A DNA stretch of 64,000 nt, taken from assembly GCF_025465945.1 (NCBI RefSeq), contig NZ_JANLNW010000078.1:62001-126000 (forward strand). Reading direction: 5' to 3'. Position 1 is the first letter of the stretch, and each line of letters starts with the position of its first letter. Position numbers and translations under genes: made by a program. Source of the stretch: Pseudomonas sp. 6D_7.1_Bac1 (lineage in GTDB: Bacteria; Pseudomonadota; Gammaproteobacteria; Pseudomonadales; Pseudomonadaceae). Below the pieces are notes generated by a model. The model ran no database searches. It was not told the DNA's origin and saw only the letters and a program-made list of their open reading frames with translations. Below are positions 43,388 through 52,261 of the stretch, in pieces.

Positions 43388-44197
43388 ATGGCATCCAAGA
43401 GTGATGAGTCGCCCACCGACCTGATCCGTGCGCGTGATGTCCGTGGTTTCGATATCTGGTCGTTGCCCAGCTTCGATCCGTACGTCCCGGAGCCTGAGCC
43501 AGAACCGGTGGAAGAACCGCCGGAGATGGAAGAAGTGCCGCTGGATGAAGTCCAGCCACTGACCCTCGAAGAGCTCGAAAGCATTCGCCAGGAAGCCTAC
43601 AACGAAGGCTTCGCCACGGGCGAGAGAGAAGGTTTTCACAGTGCCACGCTCAAGGTTCGTCAGGAAGCTGACGTGGCCCTGAGCGCGAAGCTCGCCCACC
43701 TGGAATTGTTGATGGGCAATTTGTTTGAGCCGATTGCCGAGCAAGATACGCAGATCGAGAAATCCCTGGTCGATCTGGTTCAGCACATCGCCAAACAGGT
43801 GATTCAGCGCGAACTGGCCATCGACTCGACGCAAATCGAACACGTCATGCGCGAAGCCCTGAAATTGCTGCCGCTGGGCGTCGGCAATGTCCGTCTGTAC
43901 ATCAATCCGCAGGATTTCGAGCAGGTCAAGGCACTGCGCGAGCGCCATGAAGAGACCTGGCGCATTGTCGAAGACGAAGCCATGCTGCCGGGCGGATGCC
44001 GGGTTGAAACCGAGCACAGCCGCATCGACGCAACCGTAGAAACCCGCATCACGCAAATCATGGCCAAGCTGTTCGATCAGTTGCACGATCAGGCGCTGCA
44101 CCCGGCCGAGGCGGATTTGACGCTCGAACTTCCCGTCTCTGAAAAACCGTCTGCCACACTGCTTGACCCAGAACCGGAAGCCGCTGATGCGCCTTGA
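43388..44197 (+). CDS. fliH: Flagellar assembly protein FliH
   Basis: Predicted 269-aa regulator of the export ATPase FliI. The N-terminus is an acidic Pro/Glu-rich tail (YVPEPEPEPVEEPPEMEEVP), followed by a long helix with GxxxG-like spacing (YNEGFATGEREGF) and a C-terminal V-ATPase subunit E-like domain (ALKLLPLGVGNVRLYINPQDFEQV). The ATG at 43388 lies 4 bp after the fliG stop. It overlaps fliI by 11 bp. Confidence 0.95.
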   Translation: MASKSDESPTDLIRARDVRGFDIWSLPSFDPYVPEPEPEPVEEPPEMEEVPLDEVQPLTLEELESIRQEAYNEGFATGEREGFHSATLKVRQEADVALSAKLAHLELLMGNLFEPIAEQDTQIEKSLVDLVQHIAKQVIQRELAIDSTQIEHVMREALKLLPLGVGNVRLYINPQDFEQVKALRERHEETWRIVEDEAMLPGGCRVETEHSRIDATVETRITQIMAKLFDQLHDQALHPAEADLTLELPVSEKPSATLLDPEPEAADAP

Positions 44198-45545
44198 TCG
44201 CACCAGCTTCGGCAAGCGCCTGAGTACGTATGCGCACGCCACCGAGTTGCCCGGTCAACCGATCCTCGAAGGGCGTTTGCTGCGCATGGTGGGCCTGACA
44301 CTTGAGGCTGAAGGGCTGCGTGCGGCCATGGGCAGCCGCTGCATGGTGATCAACGACGACAGTTATCACCCGGTACAGGTCGAAGCCGAAGTCATGGGTT
44401 TCTCCGGCAGCAAGGTGTTTCTGATGCCGGTCGGCAGTGTCGCCGGCATCGCCCCGGGCGCCAGAGTTGTACCCTTGGCCGATACCGGCCGCTTGCCGAT
44501 GGGCATGAGCATGCTGGGGCGCGTACTCGATGGCGCCGGCCGTGCACTGGACGGCAAGGGCGGGATGAAAGCCGAAGACTGGGTGCCGATGGACGGTCCG
44601 ACCATCAACCCGCTCAAGCGTGACCCCATCAGCCAGCCACTGGACGTGGGTATTCGCTCCATCAACGGATTATTGACAGTCGGTCGCGGTCAGCGCCTCG
44701 GTCTTTTCGCCGGCACCGGTGTCGGCAAGAGTGTGCTGCTGGGCATGATGACCCGCTTCACCGAGGCCGACATCATCGTGGTCGGGCTGATCGGCGAACG
44801 GGGTCGCGAGGTCAAGGAGTTCATCGAGCACATCCTGGGTGAAGAGGGGCTCAAGCGCTCTGTGGTGGTGGCGTCCCCGGCGGACGATGCGCCACTGATG
44901 CGTTTGCGCGCCGCCATGTATTGCACGCGAATCGCCGAGTATTTTCGCGACAAGGGCAAGAACGTCCTGTTGCTGATGGACTCCCTGACCCGTTTTGCTC
45001 AGGCGCAGCGGGAAATCGCCTTGGCCATCGGCGAGCCGCCAGCGACCAAGGGCTACCCGCCGTCGGTATTCGCCAAACTGCCGAAACTGGTGGAGCGCGC
45101 CGGTAATGCCGAAGCGGGCGGCGGTTCGATCACCGCGTTTTATACGGTCCTGTCCGAAGGCGACGATCAGCAGGATCCGATTGCTGACGCAGCGCGTGGC
45201 GTGCTCGACGGGCACATCGTGTTGTCGCGACGCCTGGCGGAAGAGGGGCACTACCCGGCGATCGACATTGAGGCGTCCATCAGTCGGGTCATGCCGGCGG
45301 TGGTCACTGCGGAGCACATGATGCGCGCGCAGTACTTCAAGCAACTCTGGTCGCGTTACCAGCAAAGTCGCGACCTGATCAGCGTCGGCGCCTATGTGGC
45401 GGGCGGCGATCGGGAAACCGACCTGGCAATCTCGTTGCAGCCACAATTGGTCAAGTACCTGCGTCAGGGGTTGAACGACAGCATCAGCCTGGGTGAGAGC
45501 GAGGCCTATCTTGGCTCGATCTTCGCCCCTGCGGCTGGCGGCTAA
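44187..45545 (+). CDS. fliI: Flagellum-specific ATP synthase FliI
   Basis: Predicted 452-aa ATPase of the flagellar type III export machine. Walker A is GLFAGTGVGKSVLLGMM, Walker B VLLLMDSLTRFAQAQREIALAIGEPPATKGYPPSVF. I chose the ATG at 44187 (MRLDRTSFGKRL), which aligns with Pseudomonas FliI and gives the standard length; the frame is open 24 bp further upstream inside fliH. Confidence 0.97.
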   Translation: MRLDRTSFGKRLSTYAHATELPGQPILEGRLLRMVGLTLEAEGLRAAMGSRCMVINDDSYHPVQVEAEVMGFSGSKVFLMPVGSVAGIAPGARVVPLADTGRLPMGMSMLGRVLDGAGRALDGKGGMKAEDWVPMDGPTINPLKRDPISQPLDVGIRSINGLLTVGRGQRLGLFAGTGVGKSVLLGMMTRFTEADIIVVGLIGERGREVKEFIEHILGEEGLKRSVVVASPADDAPLMRLRAAMYCTRIAEYFRDKGKNVLLLMDSLTRFAQAQREIALAIGEPPATKGYPPSVFAKLPKLVERAGNAEAGGGSITAFYTVLSEGDDQQDPIADAARGVLDGHIVLSRRLAEEGHYPAIDIEASISRVMPAVVTAEHMMRAQYFKQLWSRYQQSRDLISVGAYVAGGDRETDLAISLQPQLVKYLRQGLNDSISLGESEAYLGSIFAPAAGG

Positions 45546-45551
45546 TACTTC

Positions 45552-46001
45552 ATGACCCAGAGCCGGTCAGCGCGCCTGGCACCCGTGGTCGAGCTGGCTG
45601 AAAAGGCCGAAAAAGCGGCCGTCCAGCGCTTGGGGCACTTCCAGGGGCAGGTGCGCTTGGCCGAGAGCAAGCTCGCTGACCTCGAAAATTTCCGCCTCGA
45701 GTATCAGGAGCAATGGATCGAACGTGGCAGCCATGGCGTCTCGGGGCAATGGTTGTTGGGGTATCAGGGTTTTCTCGCGCAGTTGGGCACTGCTATCGAT
45801 CAGCAGCGTCAAAGCCTGGCCTGGCACCAGAACAACTTGAACAAGGCGCGTGAAGCCTGGCAGCAGGCGTTTACCCGGGTTGAAGGGCTGCGCAAACTGG
45901 TGCAGCGCTACATCGATGAAGCCCGCCAACTCGAAGACCGGCGCGAGCAGAAGCTGCTCGATGAGCTTTCTCAGCGTTTGCCACGTCAAAGTCCTTACTG
46001 A
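45552..46001 (+). CDS. fliJ: Flagellar export protein FliJ
   Basis: Predicted 149-aa coiled-coil central stalk of the export ATPase. It is nearly all helical and rich in Gln, Glu, Leu and Arg (RLAPVVELAEKAEKAAVQRLGHFQ, WQQAFTRVEGLRKLVQRYIDEARQLEDRREQKLLDEL), as FliJ is. It follows fliI by 6 bp and ends the fliE operon core. Confidence 0.93.
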   Translation: MTQSRSARLAPVVELAEKAEKAAVQRLGHFQGQVRLAESKLADLENFRLEYQEQWIERGSHGVSGQWLLGYQGFLAQLGTAIDQQRQSLAWHQNNLNKAREAWQQAFTRVEGLRKLVQRYIDEARQLEDRREQKLLDELSQRLPRQSPY

Positions 46002-46086
46002 TCCGGCATTTGTCCGGTGCAGGTTGCCCATATGCGTGCGGGGTGCTAAACCTTCTACACGTTGCCAATGACAAGGAAGCTGCAAC

Positions 46087-46458
46087 ATGGGCGTTGAAGC
46101 AGTGATTTCACCGGATGGGAAAAAGCTGACGATCTCGATCAAGGGGCGGTTCGATCTTGGCAGCTATCAGGAGTTTCGTGGGTCCTACGAACATCTCGTC
46201 TTTAATCGTGACGACAAGCATTGGCATTTGGCAGAGCACGATCAGGAGCGCCCGCATAACAAGTCGCCGGAGCCGAGTTCGGTGGTGGTCGATCTGAAAG
46301 AAACTACCTATCTCGACAGCTCGGCGCTCGGCATGCTGTTGCTGCTGCGCGACCATGCTGGCGGGGACCGCGCCGATATCAGTGTCGTCAACAGCAACTC
46401 GGACGTGCGAAAAATCCTCGCGATCTCCAATTTCAACAAGCTTTTCGACATCAGTTGA
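46087..46458 (+). CDS. hsbA: STAS-domain anti-anti-sigma factor HsbA
   Basis: Predicted 123-aa anti-sigma antagonist of the HptB-HsbR-HsbA switch that links the anti-sigma factor FlgM and diguanylate cyclase control to motility/biofilm. The phospho-acceptor serine is in YLDSSALGMLLLLRDHAGG (Ser78 or 79). Compared with the roughly 100-aa P. aeruginosa protein as I recall it, there is an additional charged, His-rich loop of about 22 residues before VVVDLKETTYLD (NRDDKHWHLAEHDQERPHNK). It is followed at once by hsbR. Confidence 0.85.
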   Translation: MGVEAVISPDGKKLTISIKGRFDLGSYQEFRGSYEHLVFNRDDKHWHLAEHDQERPHNKSPEPSSVVVDLKETTYLDSSALGMLLLLRDHAGGDRADISVVNSNSDVRKILAISNFNKLFDIS

Positions 46459-46463
46459 TCGCC

Positions 46464-48170
46464 ATGTCACCACCGCTTGAGCCGCTGACGGTACTGATCG
46501 CTGAAGACAGCGCGGCTGATCGCTTGCTGCTGTCGAGTATCGTCCGGCGCCAGGGGCATGAGGTGCTAACGGCGGCCAACGGTGCCGAAGCGGTTGAGCT
46601 GTATCAGCAGCAGCGTCCGCAATTGGTGCTGATGGACGCGATGATGCCGGTGATGGATGGTTTCGAAGCCGCGCGGCAGATCAAGCTGTTGGCTGGCGAA
46701 ACCCTGGTGCCGATCATCTTCCTGACTTCGTTGACGCAAAGCGAGGCCTTGGCGCGTTGCCTGGAGGCGGGTGGTGACGACTTTCTGGCAAAACCCTATA
46801 ACCAGGTGATATTGGGCGCCAAGATCAAGGCGATGGACCGTTTGCGGCGGTTACAGGCGACAGTGCTGGAGCAGCGCGATCTGATCGCCAGGCACCATAA
46901 TTACCTGCTCAATGAGCAGCGGGTGGCCAAGGCGGTGTTTGACAAGGTTGCTCACTCCGGTTGTCTGAGCGCGCCCAACATCCGTTATTCACAATCCCCC
47001 TATGCACTGTTCAATGGCGATCTGTTGCTGGCGGCGTTCACCCCGGCCGGTGACATGCATGTGTTGCTGGGGGATTTCACCGGTCATGGCTTGCCGGCGG
47101 CAGTCGGCGCCATGCCGATGGCGGAAGTATTCTACGGTATGACCGCCAAGGGTTACGGTCTGGCGGAAATGCTGCGTGAGATGAACGCCAAGCTCAAACG
47201 TATCCTGCCGGTGGATATGTTCTGTTGCGCGACCCTGTTGTGCCTGAGTTTTCAGCGCCGTTCGGTGGAAGTCTGGAACGGCGGTATGCCCGATGGCTAC
47301 CTGCGTGACACTGCCAGCGGAAAGCGTACTGCGTTGCAGGCGCGGCATCTGCCGCTGGGTGTGTTGAGCCCGGAAGCCTTTGATGATCGCACCGAGGTGT
47401 TCCCGATGGCCCTCGGCGACCGGGTGCTCCTGATGTCGGATGGCGTGATCGATACCTGTGATGCCAACGAGCAGCTGTTTGGTGTCGAGCGGCTACAGCA
47501 GGTGTTTGCCGACAACCGCCAGCCGGACCGGCTGTTCGAGGAGATTGAGCAGGCGCTGTGGGATTTCCGTGGCGAGGCGCGTGATGATGTCAGCATGGTT
47601 GAGGTCAGCCTGCTCGAAGCCACGCAACTCACACCTCCAGCCATGGTGTATTCCGACAGTGGTCAGTCCTGTCCACTGGACTGGTCGGTGAGTTTCGAGT
47701 TTCGCGCGGACACGCTCAAGCGTTTCAACCCGTTGCCTTATCTGTTGCAGTTGTTGCTTGAAGTGCATGGGCTGCGGGCGCAAAGCGGGGCGTTGTACAG
47801 TGTGTTGGCCGAGCTCTATTCCAATGCGCTGGAGCATGGTGTATTGGGGCTCGATTCTAGCCTCAAGCGCGATGCGTCCGGGTTCGCGCGCTACTATGAG
47901 CAGCGCAATGCGCGCCTGGAAGCGCTTGAGGATGGCTATCTGCGGGTGCATGTGCAGGTATTGCCGCAAGGTGCGGGTGGCTGTCTGGTGGTTGAAGTTG
48001 AAGACAGTGGTGCGGGGTTCGACGTGCAGCGGGTAATGGCTCGACCTGTCGACGGCGGTCGCTTGTCGGGTCGTGGGGTGAGTCTGATCCGTCAATTGAG
48101 CCGCAACGCCAGTTGGTCGGACAACGGCCGGCGTGCCCACGTGGAGTTTTCCTGGGAGGCTCAGGCATAA
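46464..48170 (+). CDS. hsbR: Response regulator with PP2C-type phosphatase and kinase-like domains, HsbR
   Basis: Predicted 568-aa protein. The receiver domain (1-125) has the phospho-accepting Asp in LVLMDAMMPVMDGFE. The SpoIIE/PP2C phosphatase domain (about 165-385) has LLGDFTGHGLPAAVGAMPMAEVFY and DRVLLMSDGVIDT. The C-terminal HATPase-like anti-sigma kinase domain (about 410-565) has LAELYSNALEHGVLG and EVEDSGAGFD. It would phosphorylate or dephosphorylate HsbA depending on HptB input. ATG 46464 is used; an in-frame TTG at 46455 overlaps the hsbA stop. Confidence 0.9.
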   Translation: MSPPLEPLTVLIAEDSAADRLLLSSIVRRQGHEVLTAANGAEAVELYQQQRPQLVLMDAMMPVMDGFEAARQIKLLAGETLVPIIFLTSLTQSEALARCLEAGGDDFLAKPYNQVILGAKIKAMDRLRRLQATVLEQRDLIARHHNYLLNEQRVAKAVFDKVAHSGCLSAPNIRYSQSPYALFNGDLLLAAFTPAGDMHVLLGDFTGHGLPAAVGAMPMAEVFYGMTAKGYGLAEMLREMNAKLKRILPVDMFCCATLLCLSFQRRSVEVWNGGMPDGYLRDTASGKRTALQARHLPLGVLSPEAFDDRTEVFPMALGDRVLLMSDGVIDTCDANEQLFGVERLQQVFADNRQPDRLFEEIEQALWDFRGEARDDVSMVEVSLLEATQLTPPAMVYSDSGQSCPLDWSVSFEFRADTLKRFNPLPYLLQLLLEVHGLRAQSGALYSVLAELYSNALEHGVLGLDSSLKRDASGFARYYEQRNARLEALEDGYLRVHVQVLPQGAGGCLVVEVEDSGAGFDVQRVMARPVDGGRLSGRGVSLIRQLSRNASWSDNGRRAHVEFSWEAQA

Positions 48171-48200
48171 TCCGCACATTCTTGATCAAGGAGCGAACAA

Positions 48201-48545
48201 GTGACTGACATTCATCTGGACCACGACGTATTGAGTGCGCTGCAAGAAGTAATGGAAGATGAGTACCCAACGCTTCTGGATACTTTTCTTCAGGACTCCG
48301 AAGAGCGTTTGACTCAGCTGCGTAAAACCCAAGACCCTGATCAACTGCTCAGTACCGCCCACAGTTTCAAGGGCAGTAGCAGCAATATGGGCGCCAGGCG
48401 CCTGGCTGAGTTGTGCAGTCAGCTGGAGCTGCGAGCCAAGGAAAAACAGATCTTCGGCATCGAAAAGCTGGTCGGAGAAATCGATGGCGAATTCGCGATT
48501 GTCCGGCGCCTGTATCGGGAAGAGCGTCAGCGTTTTCATTACTGA
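48201..48545 (+). CDS. hptB: Histidine phosphotransfer protein HptB
   Basis: Predicted 114-aa HPt domain protein that relays phosphate from hybrid kinases to HsbR. The phospho-accepting His54 is in STAHSFKGSSSNMGARRLAELCSQLE. GTG start at 48201 with AAGGAG upstream. The hsbA-hsbR-hptB set lies inside the flagellar locus here; in P. aeruginosa, as I recall, it sits apart, near flgM. Confidence 0.9.
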   Translation: MTDIHLDHDVLSALQEVMEDEYPTLLDTFLQDSEERLTQLRKTQDPDQLLSTAHSFKGSSSNMGARRLAELCSQLELRAKEKQIFGIEKLVGEIDGEFAIVRRLYREERQRFHY

Positions 48546-48587
48546 AATCGTCATCGGTGCAGGTATTTTTCTGCGTCTGATCAAACT

Positions 48588-48604
48588 TGGCTCGACCCTT
48601 GCAG
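48588..48604 (+). promoter_or_regulatory. Candidate sigma-54 promoter of fliK
   Basis: TTGGCTCGACCCTTGCAG has GG (48589-48590) and GC (48601-48602) 10 nt apart and TTGC at -12. It lies about 50 bp before fliK, in the hptB-fliK gap. Confidence 0.65.
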
Positions 48605-48651
48605 TTTTGTTTCTCAACTGTACCTACGATCCCAGTGCAGCGGAGACCGTT

Positions 48652-50019
48652 ATGCCCCTCGCCCCGAATATGCTTCTTCAGGCTGCCGCGCAGGCCAAGA
48701 CTCAGGCTGCGTCTGCCAATGCGCCGACAGTGCCTGCAGAGCCCAGGGATAAGGCCGCAAGCTTTTCTCAGGTCTACGCCAAACAGTCGCAAGCGACGCC
48801 TGCGCCAAGCACAGGTGGGGCCGGCAAAACTGCGCGTGACAAAGTAGCGGATACCGCCGGCAAAAAGGTTTCGCCTGATGACAAGTCTGCCGCCTCGCAA
48901 CCGACGGTTGCCGATAACGGCAAATCCTTGCCCGCCGACACAACCGCGGATACCGGCAATAAGGCCGCAAGCTCCGACGCAAAGGTCACGGATGCTCCGG
49001 TGGCTGATAGTGCTCCGGTCGACCCTGCTCTTGATCCAGCGTTAGCGCAGGCGGTGCAGCCGACGCCGACACCAGTGCCGGCGCCAGACCCACAAACACC
49101 GCCGGTGGTGACTCAGGCTCAGCCCTTGCCTCAGGTCGACGCGGCGCTGGCGGCCACGGTCACGCCTGCGCCGGCTACGCCCGCGACCACCACTGATCCC
49201 TCATTCGATCCTGCATCCGATCCTTTGGACGCGATGCCGACCTTGCGTCTGGCGCTGGAGCAAAGTGGTCACGTGTCGGCCTCCAGCCAATCCCCGGCAA
49301 AAACGGCACCGGATCAGACCGATAGCGAGCCGACCGTGGCACAAAACTTTGCCAACGGCATGGCAAGCATGCTGGACGTGCAAACCGGCAAGGACAGCAC
49401 CAGCCAGGGGGGTGAAAAGTCCTTCAGTGGTTTGATCGATGAGGGGCTCAAGGATCTGAAGTCGGCGACCAGTGACACCCGTGTTGATGATTTTGCCAGT
49501 CGTCTGGCGGCGCTGACCCAGGCCGCCACGCCGAAGACCGCAAATGCGCTGCCGGTGAATCAGCCGATCGCCATGCATCAGAGCGGCTGGACGGAGGAAG
49601 TGGTCAATCGGGTCATGTACCTGTCGAGTGCCAACCTCAAGGCGGCGGATATTCAGCTTCAGCCCGCGGAATTGGGGCGCCTGGATATTCGGGTGAATAT
49701 GGTTCCCGATCAACAGACTCAAGTGACCTTCATGAGCGCTCACGTTGGCGTGCGTGAGGCGCTGGACAGTCAGATGCATCGTCTGCGCGACATGTTTGCC
49801 CAGCAGGGCATGGGGCAGGTCGACGTCAATGTGTCCGACCAGTCTCGCGGCTGGCAAGGGCAGGGGCAACAGCAGGCTCAGCAGGGGCAGGGCGCACGCA
49901 ACTCTGCCAGTGGCGGTCGTCTGGATTCGGCCGATGAGGAGCTGCCGGCGAGCGTGGCTGAAGTGGCTGCCAGCACCACCAGCATCATCGGCTCCAGCGC
50001 GGTCGACTACTACGCCTGA
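48652..50019 (+). CDS. fliK: Flagellar hook-length control protein FliK
   Basis: Predicted 455-aa secreted molecular ruler. The N-terminal two thirds is low-complexity and rich in Ala, Pro, Thr, Asp and Gln, as in FliK. The conserved C-terminal domain (about 300-410, WTEEVVNRVMYLSSANLKAADIQLQPAELGRLDIRVNMVPDQQTQVTFMSAHVGVREAL) contacts FlhB to switch export specificity. I chose the ATG at 48652 (PLAPNMLLQ, with GCGGAGA upstream); the frame is open further upstream but that part overlaps hptB and lacks FliK likeness. Confidence 0.9.
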   Translation: MPLAPNMLLQAAAQAKTQAASANAPTVPAEPRDKAASFSQVYAKQSQATPAPSTGGAGKTARDKVADTAGKKVSPDDKSAASQPTVADNGKSLPADTTADTGNKAASSDAKVTDAPVADSAPVDPALDPALAQAVQPTPTPVPAPDPQTPPVVTQAQPLPQVDAALAATVTPAPATPATTTDPSFDPASDPLDAMPTLRLALEQSGHVSASSQSPAKTAPDQTDSEPTVAQNFANGMASMLDVQTGKDSTSQGGEKSFSGLIDEGLKDLKSATSDTRVDDFASRLAALTQAATPKTANALPVNQPIAMHQSGWTEEVVNRVMYLSSANLKAADIQLQPAELGRLDIRVNMVPDQQTQVTFMSAHVGVREALDSQMHRLRDMFAQQGMGQVDVNVSDQSRGWQGQGQQQAQQGQGARNSASGGRLDSADEELPASVAEVAASTTSIIGSSAVDYYA

Positions 50020-50035
50020 CCGAACGTCAAACCCT

Positions 50036-50123
50036 GTGGGAGCGAGCCTGCTCGCGATGAGGCCTTAACAGTCGATATCTTTGTGGGCTGTTACACCGCT
50101 ATCGCGAGCAGGCTCGCTCCCAC
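50036..50123. repeat. Inverted REP pair (BIME-like) between fliK and fliL
   Basis: The same 23-nt REP unit as at 1812-1903 occurs as two perfect inverted copies (50036-50058 and 50101-50123), here in the outward-facing order. It may serve as a 3' barrier for the fliK transcript. Confidence 0.9.
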
Positions 50124-50185
50124 ACTGGTCTTGTAGTGTTTTTTGGATTGCGCTCAATTCCCGCCGTTCCCCCTCCCGACACTTC

Positions 50186-50201
50186 TGGCATAACACTTGC
50201 T
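50186..50201 (+). promoter_or_regulatory. Sigma-54 promoter of the fliL operon
   Basis: TGGCATAACACTTGCT has GG (50187-50188) and GC (50199-50200) 10 nt apart and TTGC at -12, with TGGCA at -24. It lies about 50 bp upstream of fliL and matches the known RpoN/FleQ dependence of this operon in Pseudomonas. Confidence 0.85.
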
Positions 50202-50251
50202 CTTGCCTTGCCGTGCAACGGTGAAAACTCGAATAGTGACGGATTATTGGC

Positions 50252-50752
50252 ATGGCGAAGAGCGAAGCAGCAGTGAAAGACCCCGCCGGGAAAGGCAAAC
50301 TCAAGCTTATTCTCGTGATTGTGCTGGCCGTGCTGCTGGCGATCGGCCTGTCCGTGGGCGCGACCTGGTACTTCATGCACAGCGCTCAGAGCAAGCCTGC
50401 GCCTGCGGCCGAAACCGCCAGCAACGTCAAGCCGGCGGCGATTTATGAGCCAATGGCCCCGGCCTTCGTAGCCAACTACAACCAGAATGGCCGTCAACGC
50501 TACATGCAGGTGAGCATTACCCTGCAGGCGCGTAATCAGGCGGATCTGGATGCGCTGAAAGTGCATATGCCGGTGATTCGCAACAATCTGGTCATGCTGT
50601 TCTCCGGGCAGAATTTCGACACCCTGGCGACTCCGGTCGGTCAGGAAATGCTGCGCCAGAAAGCCACTGCCAGTGTGCAGGAAGTAGCGCAGAAGGAAGT
50701 CGGCAAAGTCGTTATCGAGCAGTTGCTCTTTACCAATTTCGTACTGCAGTAG
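50252..50752 (+). CDS. fliL: Flagellar basal body-associated protein FliL
   Basis: Predicted 166-aa inner-membrane protein of the rotor-stator interface. One membrane helix near 15-37 (LKLILVIVLAVLLAIGLSVGATWYF) follows a basic N-terminus. The periplasmic domain (about 70-166) has RYMQVSITLQARNQADLDALKVHMPVIRNNLVMLFSGQ. It is the first gene of fliLMNOPQR-flhB. Confidence 0.96.
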   Translation: MAKSEAAVKDPAGKGKLKLILVIVLAVLLAIGLSVGATWYFMHSAQSKPAPAAETASNVKPAAIYEPMAPAFVANYNQNGRQRYMQVSITLQARNQADLDALKVHMPVIRNNLVMLFSGQNFDTLATPVGQEMLRQKATASVQEVAQKEVGKVVIEQLLFTNFVLQ

Positions 50753-50761
50753 GAACACGAC

Positions 50762-51730
50762 ATGGCCGTGCAGGACCTGCTGTCCCAGGATGAGATCGAT
50801 GCGCTGTTGCATGGTGTCGACGACGGTCTGGTACAGACCGACAACGCTGCTGAACCGGGCAGTGTCAAAAGCTATGACCTGACCAGTCAGGATCGCATCG
50901 TCCGTGGACGCATGCCGACCCTGGAAATGATCAACGAGCGGTTTGCCCGTTACACGCGCATCAGCATGTTCAACATGCTGCGCCGCTCGGCAGACGTTGC
51001 CGTTGGTGGCGTGCAGGTGATGAAGTTTGGCGAATACGTGCACTCGCTGTACGTACCGACCAGCCTCAACCTGGTCAAAATCAAGCCGCTGCGCGGTACC
51101 GCGCTGTTCATCCTCGACGCCAAGCTGGTGTTCAAGCTGGTGGACAACTTCTTCGGCGGTGACGGTCGTCACGCCAAGATCGAAGGCCGTGAATTCACCC
51201 CGACCGAATTGCGTGTCGTGCGTATGGTGCTGGAGCAGGCCTTCGTCGACTTGAAAGAAGCCTGGCAGGCGATCATGGAAGTCAATTTCGAGTACATCAA
51301 CTCGGAAGTGAACCCGGCCATGGCCAACATCGTGGGGCCGAGCGAAGCGGTGGTGGTCTCGACCTTCCACATCGAGCTCGACGGCGGTGGCGGTGATCTG
51401 CACGTGACCATGCCGTACTCGATGATCGAGCCGGTCCGCGAAATGCTCGATGCCGGCTTCCAGTCGGACCTCGATGATCAGGACGAGCGTTGGGTCAACG
51501 CCTTGCGTCAGGACGTGCTGGACGTCGACGTACCGATCGGTGCCACCGTTGCCCGTCGCCAATTGCGCCTGCGCGACATCCTGCACATGCAGCCGGGTGA
51601 TGTGATCCCGGTCGAAATGCCGGAAGAAATGATCATGCGCGCCAACGGCGTGCCGGCCTTCAAGGTCAAAATGGGCTCCCACAAGGGCAACCTGGCGTTG
51701 CAAGTGATCGAGCCGATCGAGCGCCGCTGA
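50762..51730 (+). CDS. fliM: Flagellar motor switch protein FliM
   Basis: Predicted 322-aa C-ring protein that receives phosphorylated CheY. The N-terminal CheY-binding motif is DLLSQDEIDALLHG. The middle CheC-like domain (about 45-230) and the C-terminal SpoA domain (about 250-320, VPIGATVARRQLRLRDILHMQPGDVIPVEMPE) are complete. It follows fliL by 9 bp. Confidence 0.98.
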   Translation: MAVQDLLSQDEIDALLHGVDDGLVQTDNAAEPGSVKSYDLTSQDRIVRGRMPTLEMINERFARYTRISMFNMLRRSADVAVGGVQVMKFGEYVHSLYVPTSLNLVKIKPLRGTALFILDAKLVFKLVDNFFGGDGRHAKIEGREFTPTELRVVRMVLEQAFVDLKEAWQAIMEVNFEYINSEVNPAMANIVGPSEAVVVSTFHIELDGGGGDLHVTMPYSMIEPVREMLDAGFQSDLDDQDERWVNALRQDVLDVDVPIGATVARRQLRLRDILHMQPGDVIPVEMPEEMIMRANGVPAFKVKMGSHKGNLALQVIEPIERR

Positions 51731-51799
51731 TCGGCGCTCGTACACATTCGCTTTTAAATGACGGCTTCTAATTCAATGGTTGCCCGCCGAGGACAGATG

Positions 51800-52261
51800 A
51801 TGGCTAACGATATGAATACCCAGGACGACCAGGCGCTGGCCGATGAATGGGCTGCGGCCCTTGAAGAGACGGGTGATGCCGGGCAGGACGACATTGATGC
51901 CTTGTTGGCTGCCGATTCAGCCACTTCGTCGGCTTCCAATCGTCTGCCGATGGAAGAGTTCGGCAGTGTGCCGAAGAACAACGAGCCAGTGACCCTCGAC
52001 GGTCCGAACCTGGACGTGATTCTGGACATCCCGGTGTCGATCTCCATGGAAGTCGGCAGCACCGATATCAACATCCGTAACCTGCTGCAGCTCAACCAGG
52101 GTTCGGTGATCGAACTTGACCGTCTGGCCGGCGAACCGCTGGACGTGCTGGTCAATGGCACGCTCATCGCTCACGGCGAAGTGGTGGTGGTCAACGAAAA
52201 GTTCGGCATCCGCCTGACCGACGTGATCAGCCCAAGCGAACGCATCAAGAAGCTGCGCTGA
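51800..52261 (+). CDS. fliN: Flagellar motor switch protein FliN
   Basis: Predicted 153-aa C-ring protein. The C-terminal SpoA domain (about 75-150, DVILDIPVSISMEVGSTDINIRNLLQLNQGSVIELDRLAGEPLDVLVNGTLIAHGEVVVVNEKFGIRLTDVI) is typical; the acidic N-terminus is variable. I chose the ATG at 51800, which has GAGG at good spacing, although ATG 51797 and 51758 are also in frame. Confidence 0.96.
   Translation: MANDMNTQDDQALADEWAAALEETGDAGQDDIDALLAADSATSSASNRLPMEEFGSVPKNNEPVTLDGPNLDVILDIPVSISMEVGSTDINIRNLLQLNQGSVIELDRLAGEPLDVLVNGTLIAHGEVVVVNEKFGIRLTDVISPSERIKKLR

Noticed and set aside
48484..48651. Longer FliK N-terminus overlapping hptB
   Set aside because: It runs through the hptB coding region and the sigma-54 promoter; the ATG at 48652 has a ribosome-binding site and FliK-like sequence.
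50099..51745. Long open frame on the - strand opposite fliL-fliM (about 548 codons)
   Set aside because: Shadow of fliL and fliM; composition and lack of ribosome-binding site and motifs argue against a gene.
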